Origin: Pseudomonas marvdashtae
Lineage (GTDB): Bacteria; Pseudomonadota; Gammaproteobacteria; Pseudomonadales; Pseudomonadaceae
Assembly: GCF_014268655.2 (NCBI RefSeq)
Contig: NZ_JABWQX020000005.1
Coordinates: forward strand, 57,613 to 121,612
Reading direction: 5' to 3'
DNA length: 64,000 nt
The notes beneath the pieces are model-generated. The model made no database searches, was not told the DNA's origin, and saw nothing but the letters and a program-made list of their open reading frames with translations. Position numbers and translations under genes: made by a program. Of this stretch, positions 31,559 to 38,977 are shown in pieces (the stretch's first letter is position 1; every line of letters begins with the position of its first letter).

Positions 31559-32484
31559 CCGCCAAGAACGAATCCGGACAAGGCGTCGCCTTCGGTCTCG
31601 GCGCCACGCTGCTCTGGGGCTCGTATCCGCTGTGGTACAAGCCGCTGGCTGGGCTCGATGCCTATCACCTGCTGTCTTGGCGGGTAGTGTTCGCCGAGTT
31701 GTTTCTCTTGGCGCTTGTGCTACTGACTGCGCGGGTCGGAACGTTGCGTTCGACCCTCAAAACGGTTCGCCCGGCCAATGTACTCACCGTGTCCGCAGTG
31801 TTGGGGTTGTGGTGGTTGATGTACATCTACGGGATCATGACCGGACGCGTGCTGGAAGTGGCTTTCGGCTATTTCCTTAGCCCGATCATGAGCATGCTGG
31901 TGTCACGGGTGATCTTCAAGGAACGCCTCACTTCATTGCAGACCTGGGCGATCTTCCTGGCCGTCACCGGTGTGACATTGATGGCGTTCGAACTGCTGAA
32001 CCTGCGTTCCTTCCCGTGGATCGCACTGGTCATTGGCTTCTGCTATTCCTTCTACGGCATCTTCAAGAAGAAAGTACCTGGCGATCCGGTGGTCATCCAA
32101 ACCCTCGAAATCGCCGTGCTGCTGCCGTTTGCGGCGCTGTTCCTGCTGCTGGCGCAGGCCCAGGGCGTGGGGCACCAGTTCCTGCAATCGGGCACCCGCG
32201 ACCTGCTGCTGGTCGCGACGGGCCTGATCACGGTGCTGCCGTTGTGGTGGTACAGCTTGGCGGCCAAGCAGTTGTCGATGATCACGCTGGGCTTTTTGCA
32301 GTTCGTCCCGCCAATTTGCAACTTCCTGTTGGCGGCATTCGTTTATGGTGAACCGGTCTCGTCGTTGAAACTGGCGGCGTTCTCGTTCATCTGGCTGGCG
32401 CTTGCGTTGTTCACGTTGAATTCCATTCGGGTCCAGCGTGCAGCGGCAGCCGCCAGATTGTCCGTGCAAATGCGTACGGCATGA
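31555..32484 (+). CDS. RarD-type EamA/DMT family exporter
   Basis: A 309-residue membrane protein with ten predicted helices in two EamA halves; RarD hallmarks are FGLGATLLWGSYPLWYKPL at the N terminus, SWRVVFAELFLL and the GYFLSPIMSMLVSRVIFKERL segment. DMT proteins commonly export amino acids and related metabolites. It overlaps the di-iron oxidase by four bases, so it is translationally coupled and most likely exports the pathway product. An intrinsic terminator follows 8 bp after its stop. Confidence 0.85.
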   Translation: MTAKNESGQGVAFGLGATLLWGSYPLWYKPLAGLDAYHLLSWRVVFAELFLLALVLLTARVGTLRSTLKTVRPANVLTVSAVLGLWWLMYIYGIMTGRVLEVAFGYFLSPIMSMLVSRVIFKERLTSLQTWAIFLAVTGVTLMAFELLNLRSFPWIALVIGFCYSFYGIFKKKVPGDPVVIQTLEIAVLLPFAALFLLLAQAQGVGHQFLQSGTRDLLLVATGLITVLPLWWYSLAAKQLSMITLGFLQFVPPICNFLLAAFVYGEPVSSLKLAAFSFIWLALALFTLNSIRVQRAAAAARLSVQMRTA

Positions 32485-32492
32485 CCTACCCG

Positions 32493-32523
32493 CCCGCGCC
32501 GCCTTGAAACGGCGCGGGTTTTT
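32493..32523 (+). terminator. Intrinsic terminator between exporter and asd-like gene
   Basis: CCCGCGCCG (32493-32501) and CGGCGCGGG (32510-32518) form a perfect 9-bp stem with an 8-nt loop followed by TTTTT. It separates the antiporter-to-exporter block from the next gene, or attenuates transcription into it. Confidence 0.85.
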
Positions 32524-32541
32524 CAGGATAAAGGAATTGAA

Positions 32542-33531
32542 ATGAAGAAAGTCGCCGTAGTGGGTTGCACCGGTGCAGTGGGCATGACCATGCTGCAATT
32601 GCTTGAAGACACCGACTATGAAGTGGTCTGCATGGCCTCTGAACGTTCGGCCGGCAAGCGCTTGAAGGCGGGTAATACCGAGCACCTGATCGAGCCTTTT
32701 TCGGTCGAAGGCTGCGCTTCGTGCGATATCGTTTTCCTCTGTGTGTCAGGCTCCTTTGCCTTGGAGTACGGCGAGCGTCTGGCTGAAAACTCCTATGTGA
32801 TCGATAACTCATCGGCGTTTCGTTATCACCCGAACATTCCGCTACTGGTTCCGCCAATCAACGGCCAGCGCTACAAGGGCGAAAAGCTGATTGCCAATCC
32901 CAACTGCTCCTCAGCCATTGCACTGATGGTGCTGGGGCCGTTGCACGATGCCTTCGGGTTGGAAAGCGCGATCATTTCCACCTATCAGGCCGCCAGCGGC
33001 GCGGGGCAACCCGCCATGCTCGAGTTGCGGGAGAAGGCCAAGGCGTTCAGTGACTACGGCGATCAGGACGACAGCGAAAACTTCGCCCATAACCTGGCAT
33101 TCAACGTCATCCCTCAAGTCGATTCGTTCGAAGACAACGGTTATACCCGCGAAGAAATGAAAGTGGTCTGGGAGTTGCGCAAGGTCCTGGACGAACCGGA
33201 CCTGGCCATCAGCACCACAGCGGTTCGGGTGCCGACCCTGCGTTCCCATGCCGAGAGCCTGAGCCTGCGCTTCAAGCAACCGGTGCATTCACTGGCCCAG
33301 GTGCGCGAGCTCCTGGCGGCTGCACCGGGCGTCGAGGTGGTGGATGAGCCCAAGCAGGGCGTTTATCCGATGCCCATGACCTCCACGTACAAGCATGCGG
33401 TGGAGGTTGGACGGATCCGCTATAACCTGATCTACGGCGAACATGGGCTGGACCTGTTCATCAGCGGTGACCAGTTGCTGCGTGGGGCGGCGCTGAACGC
33501 GTTCGAGATCATGCAACTGGTCGATGACTGA
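32542..33531 (+). CDS. Aspartate-semialdehyde dehydrogenase (second-lineage paralogue)
   Basis: A 329-residue NADP-dependent enzyme reducing aspartyl phosphate to aspartate semialdehyde, precursor of lysine, threonine and methionine. It has GCTGAVGMTMLQLLE (dinucleotide fold), the active-site Cys in NPNCSSAIALM and YQAASGAGQ; the catalytic His is in the RVPTLRSHAESL region. It resembles the shorter Gram-positive/actinobacterial type rather than the ~370-residue main Pseudomonas Asd, so it is probably an extra copy. AAAGGAAT precedes the ATG. In this cluster it could raise lysine supply for the halogenase or provide self-resistance; both are inference. Confidence 0.85.
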   Translation: MKKVAVVGCTGAVGMTMLQLLEDTDYEVVCMASERSAGKRLKAGNTEHLIEPFSVEGCASCDIVFLCVSGSFALEYGERLAENSYVIDNSSAFRYHPNIPLLVPPINGQRYKGEKLIANPNCSSAIALMVLGPLHDAFGLESAIISTYQAASGAGQPAMLELREKAKAFSDYGDQDDSENFAHNLAFNVIPQVDSFEDNGYTREEMKVVWELRKVLDEPDLAISTTAVRVPTLRSHAESLSLRFKQPVHSLAQVRELLAAAPGVEVVDEPKQGVYPMPMTSTYKHAVEVGRIRYNLIYGEHGLDLFISGDQLLRGAALNAFEIMQLVDD

Positions 33532-33549
33532 CCCATCGAGGCATGGCGT

Positions 33550-33588
33550 AAAAACGCGCAATCGCTTTTCGGCGGTTGCGCGTTTTTT
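33550..33588. terminator. Intrinsic terminator between convergent genes
   Basis: AAAAACGCGCAA and TTGCGCGTTTTTT flank a partly paired centre; the A-run and T-run make it usable from both sides, between the asd-like gene and the sulfatase gene that converge here. Confidence 0.85.
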
Positions 33589-33591
33589 CAT

Positions 33592-35796
33592 TCAGCTGGA
33601 CTGAGGCTCGCTGTCTTCTTGCATGTCATCCAGGTATTCCGGCTGGTCGGGCAGCTCGGTGATGACGCTGAAGTCACTGATTTCCACGGCACCCGTCCCG
33701 TGACCGAGCAAGTGGAAAGAGAACGCCTTGCGCGGTTGCGGGTTATCGAAGTGGATATTCATTACCAGCGGTTGATCAGAGGTCACCGCCACGTCGGTGG
33801 GCAAGTCCATCGGCACGTCCCGCTCGAATTCCTTGGCCTTCAGGGAGATATAGGCGGCGTGGTCCGTATCCACGGCGCGGATGGTCAAGCTCACACGCGT
33901 GCGGGTGCCTTTGGGCATTTCCAGGTATTGGGCGCCGATGAGGTTGTCGGTCCAATCGTTGGTGACCTGCGCGGGAAGGGGGATTTTTTCAGCACTGCCG
34001 AACTGATAGTGCTGGTTCAAGGGCGTGGTGAGCAGCGTCTGGTCCAGTGCCGTGGCCCGTGCGCTGATCAGCCTGGCGCGCTGGCCGCTGTATTGCCCGG
34101 CGTAGGTGGCGCGATCGGCGATGAAGCCCTCGCTCTTGTAGTCGCGGCAACGCTGGAGGAAATCGCACTCGGTGAAGGTGCCTTTGCCGTCGTGATAGCG
34201 CAGCTTGCCGTTGGTGAACGACATGATTTCCCGGCCCGTCGCGTAGTCCCGGAACATCGAGCGACCGGACAATGATGCGGGCACCGTGTAACCGAAGTAG
34301 TCGAGAATCGAGGCGGTCAGGTCCACGTGGCCGTAGACGCCTGGCTTGATCCTGGGCAGTGGCTCGGGCGCCAGCGTCAGGTTGAATCCCCAGGACGATG
34401 CCAGGCGTACGTCGTCGATGCCATGGGACTCGTCCGAGGTGATGACCACCAGCGTGTTTTCAAGAATCCCCTGGCGTTCCAGGCCCGTCAGGAAACTGTC
34501 CAGGGCGTCGTCCAGATAGCCCACGGCGGCCTGCTTGGCGGTGTCGTAGCGTTCCAGATAGTCTTCCGGCGCGGAGTAGGGCTGATGCGTGCCCACGGTC
34601 AGCAAGGTCAGCATCCAAGGCTTGTCGGCCTGTTGCAATTGCCCGACATAGTCCAGCGCGCCTTCGAAGAAGGTCTTGTCATCCTTGCCCCAAGGGAATT
34701 CCAGATAGGCAGGGCGGGTGAACCAGTCCATGCCCAAGGTGGTGTCGAAGCCGATGTGCGGCATGATCCGGTCCTTGGCCATGAACCGCAGGCCAGCGCC
34801 TTGCAGGAAGTGCGTGGAAAAGCCGTTCTTGCGCAACTGGGCCGGTAGGCAGGCTTGGTTGCGTTGGGTCTGATTCAACATCTCGACACCCTTGGGGGTG
34901 CCATCGTCGAGTTTGTCGTAGTCGCCACACAGCATCGCGTACAGGCCTCGGATGGTCTGGTGACTGTGCAGCACGTAATCAGGCGTGTTCATGCCGCGTT
35001 CGGCCCAGGCACTGAGGCGCGGCATGAGGTTTTCCTGATAACTGCTTTTCAGGGCCTGGCGGTTGGTTTCCAAGTAGGCGCCGGGGATTCCTTCCAGAGC
35101 GATGACGAGCACGTTGCGTGCTTGGCCCGGTGCAGCCAGCAGCTTTTGTCCATCAAGGTCCAGCCGGGTGAGTCCTTCCATGGGCGGAACCTGATCCGGC
35201 ACATCGCCGGCCAACCGTTGCTCGATATGCTCTTGACCGGCGGCGAAGCCCGCGGTGATGAGTTGATGGGGCAGGTTGAACAGGTTCCATTGGTCCGCCT
35301 CGTTGGGCCGCCAGGTTTGCACGGTGCTGTGGGCCAGCAAAAGCAGGATCGGCAGCGCCCAGGCGTGGCGCGGCAACGGCGGCGCCTGGTGGCGCCGATT
35401 GGTCCACTGAACGATCAACCACAGCGCCAGTGCGGCGAGCACGATGGCGGCAAGCCAAGGATGTGCGAAGCCACCGCTGGTGGAATTCTCGACGAATTGC
35501 GGGTCGATCAGATATTGGATGTCCGCCGGTGTTGGCATCCGGCCCACGGCATTGACCAACTCGATGCAAGCCAGCGTCAGCGCACACCAGGCCAGCAGCA
35601 CGGGCAATGCCAGCCACCAGGGGCGTCGATACAGCAGCGTAATCAACAAGACGCCGATGGCCAGGTCCGAAAGATAACCCAGCGGGTCGGACCAGCCCAA
35701 TGCAAGCCGCAAGCCCATGGGGACCAGCAGGACGGCGCCAGCCAGGGCGCTGAGTGACGCGAATGGATGGGTGAGTGCGCGGTAAAGAGTGTTCAC
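33592..35796 (-). CDS. LTA synthase-like inner-membrane sulfatase/phosphoglycerol transferase
   Basis: A 734-residue protein: about five N-terminal transmembrane helices (to about residue 165), then a periplasmic alkaline-phosphatase-fold domain. Metal and nucleophile motifs are VLVIALEGIPGAYLE, the Thr in LHSHQTIRGLYAMLCG, and VVITSDESHG. Relatives (LtaS, OpgB/MdoB) transfer phosphoglycerol or phosphoethanolamine to envelope glycans. A C-terminal beta-rich domain of about 150 residues follows. A TTG at 35823 is in frame, but the GTG at 35796 with AAGGG upstream is the better start. Substrate not determined. Confidence 0.8.
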   Translation of the reverse strand: MNTLYRALTHPFASLSALAGAVLLVPMGLRLALGWSDPLGYLSDLAIGVLLITLLYRRPWWLALPVLLAWCALTLACIELVNAVGRMPTPADIQYLIDPQFVENSTSGGFAHPWLAAIVLAALALWLIVQWTNRRHQAPPLPRHAWALPILLLLAHSTVQTWRPNEADQWNLFNLPHQLITAGFAAGQEHIEQRLAGDVPDQVPPMEGLTRLDLDGQKLLAAPGQARNVLVIALEGIPGAYLETNRQALKSSYQENLMPRLSAWAERGMNTPDYVLHSHQTIRGLYAMLCGDYDKLDDGTPKGVEMLNQTQRNQACLPAQLRKNGFSTHFLQGAGLRFMAKDRIMPHIGFDTTLGMDWFTRPAYLEFPWGKDDKTFFEGALDYVGQLQQADKPWMLTLLTVGTHQPYSAPEDYLERYDTAKQAAVGYLDDALDSFLTGLERQGILENTLVVITSDESHGIDDVRLASSWGFNLTLAPEPLPRIKPGVYGHVDLTASILDYFGYTVPASLSGRSMFRDYATGREIMSFTNGKLRYHDGKGTFTECDFLQRCRDYKSEGFIADRATYAGQYSGQRARLISARATALDQTLLTTPLNQHYQFGSAEKIPLPAQVTNDWTDNLIGAQYLEMPKGTRTRVSLTIRAVDTDHAAYISLKAKEFERDVPMDLPTDVAVTSDQPLVMNIHFDNPQPRKAFSFHLLGHGTGAVEISDFSVITELPDQPEYLDDMQEDSEPQSS

Positions 35797-36026
35797 AGAA
35801 ACGGGCCCTTCGGTTGAAGCCAATCCATCGGATAACCCATAGGATTTTCCTTTCGGTCATGAAAGTGTCATGACATCGTGCGTGATGGTACCAAGCGTAG
35901 CGGCCAGCGACCGCTCAACGTCGATGTGCCTGGCTGTGGTTCACTTGCAGGGCCTCTACAATGGCCATACGACGCGGCTTCGAGGCGTGCGCAAAACTTG
36001 TATCAGGATTTCTCATCGGGGGATGG

Positions 36027-36929
36027 ATGGACAGGTTCCAGGAAATGCAGGTATTCGTCGCCGTCGCCCAGGACTCTGGGTTTTCCTCGGCTGCGCGGCG
36101 CCTGGGGCTGTCGGCCGCCAGCGTGACGCGGGCAGTGGCGGCGCTGGAGCAACGCATCGGGACGCCGTTGCTGGTACGTACCACGCGCAACGTCTATCTG
36201 AGTGAAGCCGGCCAGCGCTTTCTCGACGACTGTCGGCGGATCCTCGGCGATTTGCAGGAAGCCGAGGATTCGGCGGCCGGCAGCCACGCACAGCCTCGCG
36301 GGCAACTGACCATTACCGCGCCCGTGCTGTTCGGCCAACTGTTCGTCACGCCGGTGCTGGTGGATTACCTGGAGCGGTTTTCCGAGGTCTGTGTCAACGC
36401 CCTGCTGCTGGATCGCACCGTCAGCATGGTGGAGGAGGGCGTCGACGTCGCCGTGCGCATCGGCGAGTTACCCGACAGCAGCTTGCACGCCGTTCGTGTC
36501 GGCGAGGTGCGGCGCGTGGTGTGCGGTTCTGCGCGGTTTTTCGCCCGCCATGGCCGGCCCCAGCACCCACAAGACCTGGAGCGGATGCCCGTGGTGTCGT
36601 CATCAGCCATTGGCCAGGTCAGGAACTGGACCTTCGTCGAGGCAGGCCAGCCGCTGTCAGTCCGGCCCGCGCCTCGGCTGGTGGTCACGGCCAACCAGGC
36701 GGCCATTGGTGCAGCGTGCCAGGGATTGGGGATGACGCGGGTCCTGTCCTATCAAGTGGCGGCCAACGTTGCCGCCGGCGAGCTGGAAATCGTCCTGGCT
36801 GACTTCGAGCTCCCGCCGCTGCCGATCCATGTGGTGTACCAGGGCGGGCGCAATGCGCCGGCGCGCGTTCGCAGCTTCGTCGACTTCATCGTCAGCGCGT
36901 TGCGCGAACACCCGGCCTTGAAAGGCTGA
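36027..36929 (+). CDS. LysR-family transcriptional regulator
   Basis: A 300-residue LysR regulator of the large CrgA/AaeR-like group. The N-terminal winged helix MDRFQEMQVFVAVAQDSGFS and LGLSAASVTRAVAALEQRIG (residues about 28-47) is followed by a LysR substrate domain. The frame is open upstream to 35961; the ATG at 36027 with GGGGGATGG upstream matches the family. Divergent from the sulfatase gene and 125 bp before a glutathione transferase gene that it may control. Confidence 0.88.
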   Translation: MDRFQEMQVFVAVAQDSGFSSAARRLGLSAASVTRAVAALEQRIGTPLLVRTTRNVYLSEAGQRFLDDCRRILGDLQEAEDSAAGSHAQPRGQLTITAPVLFGQLFVTPVLVDYLERFSEVCVNALLLDRTVSMVEEGVDVAVRIGELPDSSLHAVRVGEVRRVVCGSARFFARHGRPQHPQDLERMPVVSSSAIGQVRNWTFVEAGQPLSVRPAPRLVVTANQAAIGAACQGLGMTRVLSYQVAANVAAGELEIVLADFELPPLPIHVVYQGGRNAPARVRSFVDFIVSALREHPALKG

Positions 36930-37054
36930 CGCATTGTTGCGCCGATAGAAATGATGGATTGCGTTTCCAGGTGATTCTATAGCTTCGGGCTAGAGCGGAA
37001 GATGAAGCCATCGACGCCGCTTACCGATGGCGTCATTTCCCAGCGGAGTCGACC

Positions 37055-37681
37055 ATGAACCCTCTCAAGCTCTATCACTTCCCCCTCTCTGGCCACGCGC
37101 ACCGTGTGCAGCTGATGCTGTCGCTGCTCAAGTTGCCAGTCGAAGTCATCTTCGTCGACCTGGCCAAGGGTGCGCACAAACAGGCTGATTTCCTCGCGAT
37201 CAATCCGTTCGGGCAAGTGCCGGTGATTGATGACAATGGTGTGGTGCTGGCTGATTCCAACGCCATCCTGGTGTACTTGGCGCAAAAATATGGCCAAGGC
37301 CGTTGGCTGCCAATGGACCCGGTCGGCGCCGCTCGCGTACAGCGTTGGCTGTCGGTAGCGGCCGGACCTCTGCATGCCGGACCGGCCACGGCGCGGTTGA
37401 TCACCGTATTCGGCGCGTCCCATAACGCCGAGGATGTAATTGCCCGTTCCCACAGCCTGCTCAAGGTCATCGACCATGAATTGAGCAACAGCGCTTATCT
37501 GGCCGGTGACACGCCAACCATCGCCGACATCGCTGGCTACAGCTACATCGCCCATGCACCAGAGGGCAATGTTTCGCTGCAAGATTACGCCCATGTGCGC
37601 GCATGGCTGGCGCGGGTCGAAGCCTTGCCCGGGTTCGTGGGGATGCCACGTACCGTTGTGGGCCTGCAAAAGGAGGCTTGA
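37055..37681 (+). CDS. Glutathione S-transferase family protein
   Basis: A 208-residue cytosolic GST: thioredoxin-like N domain ([19 protein letters not shown], then [23 protein letters not shown] with the glutathione-binding VPV and DSNAI segments) and an all-helical C domain with the [15 protein letters not shown] cap box. It conjugates or isomerises small electrophiles; the specific substrate is unknown. The LysR gene upstream points the same way. Confidence 0.88.
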   Translation: MNPLKLYHFPLSGHAHRVQLMLSLLKLPVEVIFVDLAKGAHKQADFLAINPFGQVPVIDDNGVVLADSNAILVYLAQKYGQGRWLPMDPVGAARVQRWLSVAAGPLHAGPATARLITVFGASHNAEDVIARSHSLLKVIDHELSNSAYLAGDTPTIADIAGYSYIAHAPEGNVSLQDYAHVRAWLARVEALPGFVGMPRTVVGLQKEA

Positions 37682-37694
37682 GCACCCGGTCGCT

Positions 37695-37722
37695 CGTGGA
37701 GGGGGCAAACGCCCTCGCCACG
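37695..37722. repeat. REP-like palindrome
   Basis: An imperfect inverted repeat, CGTGGAGGGGGCAA... to ...GCCCTCGCCACG, 14 bp after the GST stop. It resembles the short extragenic palindromes scattered in P. fluorescens-group genomes and may double as a terminator. Confidence 0.55.
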
Positions 37723-37783
37723 GTTTCTGTTAAACGTCGAAAGCGCTAATCTGCCAGCCTTTTCCCGCGGGTGGCTGCGCTTC

Positions 37784-38977
37784 ATGACTTTTATCCACAG
37801 GCTGTCGCTGGCCCTTGCCGCGCTGTTCCTGAGTGGCTGCGATCAGCCCGCACCTCTCGTCCTCGATCAGCAACTCTATATCTGGCAACGCCAGTGGACA
37901 CCCGCTCACGCGTTGGCGCTGCGCCAGAGCCGTGGCGACTTTTCCAGTGTCCGGGTGTTGGCGTTGCAGGCATTTCCCGGCGCCGGCTGGAGCCGGGCGC
38001 GGATCGATCCGGCGATGCTCAAGGCTGACGGTCGGCCGTTGGTGGCTGTGATTCGCCTGGACGGTCAGCTCAAATCCCTCAACCAAGACGATGTCATCGC
38101 GCAGATCCAACACGTGCTAGGCGACTGGCAAGCCCAAGGCCTGGCGCCGGTGGGAGTTGAGATCGATCACGATGCCGGTAGCGCACGACTGCCGGCCTAC
38201 CGGACGTTCCTCGCACGATTGCGCCAAACCTTGCCGACCACGTTGCAGCTAAGCATCACGGCGCTGCCGGCCTGGCTCGACAGCCCTGAACTGACCGAGT
38301 TGTTGCAGACGGTGGACAGCAGCGTGTTGCAGGTTCACGCGGTCAGCGACCCGCGGCAAGGACTGTTCGATGCCGGCCAGGCCAGGCGCTGGGCCAAGCG
38401 TTGGGGGGCCGTCACCACGCGGCCTTTTTATCTGGCCTTGCCGGCGTATGGCGTGGCGCTTTTGACTCAGGAAACCGGTGCGCCGGTGGTGGAAAGCGAA
38501 GTGCCCATCGACCGGGGCGGCGAGCGTCGGGAATTGTTGGCCGATCCGCAAACCGTGGCCGGGCTTGTTGCCGACCTGCGCGCCGAACCGCCGGAGCATT
38601 TGGCCGGGCTGATCTGGTTTCGCCTGCCGCTGACGGGGGACCGGCGAGTCTGGAGCCTGACCACGCTGGGCGCGGTTGCCCGTGGAGACAGCCTCGACAG
38701 TCGCCTGGCGGTGCACGTTGACGAGCAAGACGGCCTGTACGATATCCGGCTGGTGAACCAGGGCAATCTCGACAGCCCCTGGCCCCAGCGTCTGACCCTT
38801 GCTGTAGGCGCCTGTGATGGGGTCGATGCCTTGGCGGGTTATACGTTGCAACAAACCCCCGGACTGCTTACCTTCACCCGCATTCAGGAAGGCCGCTTGG
38901 CTGCCGGTGCCCAACGGGCTATCGGCTGGGCGCGCTGTACGAAAATTGACCAAGGAGGATTCAATGTCTACCCGTAA
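37784..38977 (+). CDS. DUF3142 lipoprotein
   Basis: A 397-residue protein starting with a lipoprotein signal (MTFIHRLSLALAALFLSGC; lipobox LSGC), so it is a lipid-anchored envelope protein. The body matches DUF3142: YIWQRQW, GVEIDHDAGSARLPAYRTFLARLR and VVESEVPIDRG, a possible TIM-barrel glycosidase-like fold. No function is established. It overlaps the next gene by 14 bp and the two appear to act together. An exact DnaA box is at 37791-37799 within the signal sequence. Confidence 0.75.
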   Translation: MTFIHRLSLALAALFLSGCDQPAPLVLDQQLYIWQRQWTPAHALALRQSRGDFSSVRVLALQAFPGAGWSRARIDPAMLKADGRPLVAVIRLDGQLKSLNQDDVIAQIQHVLGDWQAQGLAPVGVEIDHDAGSARLPAYRTFLARLRQTLPTTLQLSITALPAWLDSPELTELLQTVDSSVLQVHAVSDPRQGLFDAGQARRWAKRWGAVTTRPFYLALPAYGVALLTQETGAPVVESEVPIDRGGERRELLADPQTVAGLVADLRAEPPEHLAGLIWFRLPLTGDRRVWSLTTLGAVARGDSLDSRLAVHVDEQDGLYDIRLVNQGNLDSPWPQRLTLAVGACDGVDALAGYTLQQTPGLLTFTRIQEGRLAAGAQRAIGWARCTKIDQGGFNVYP

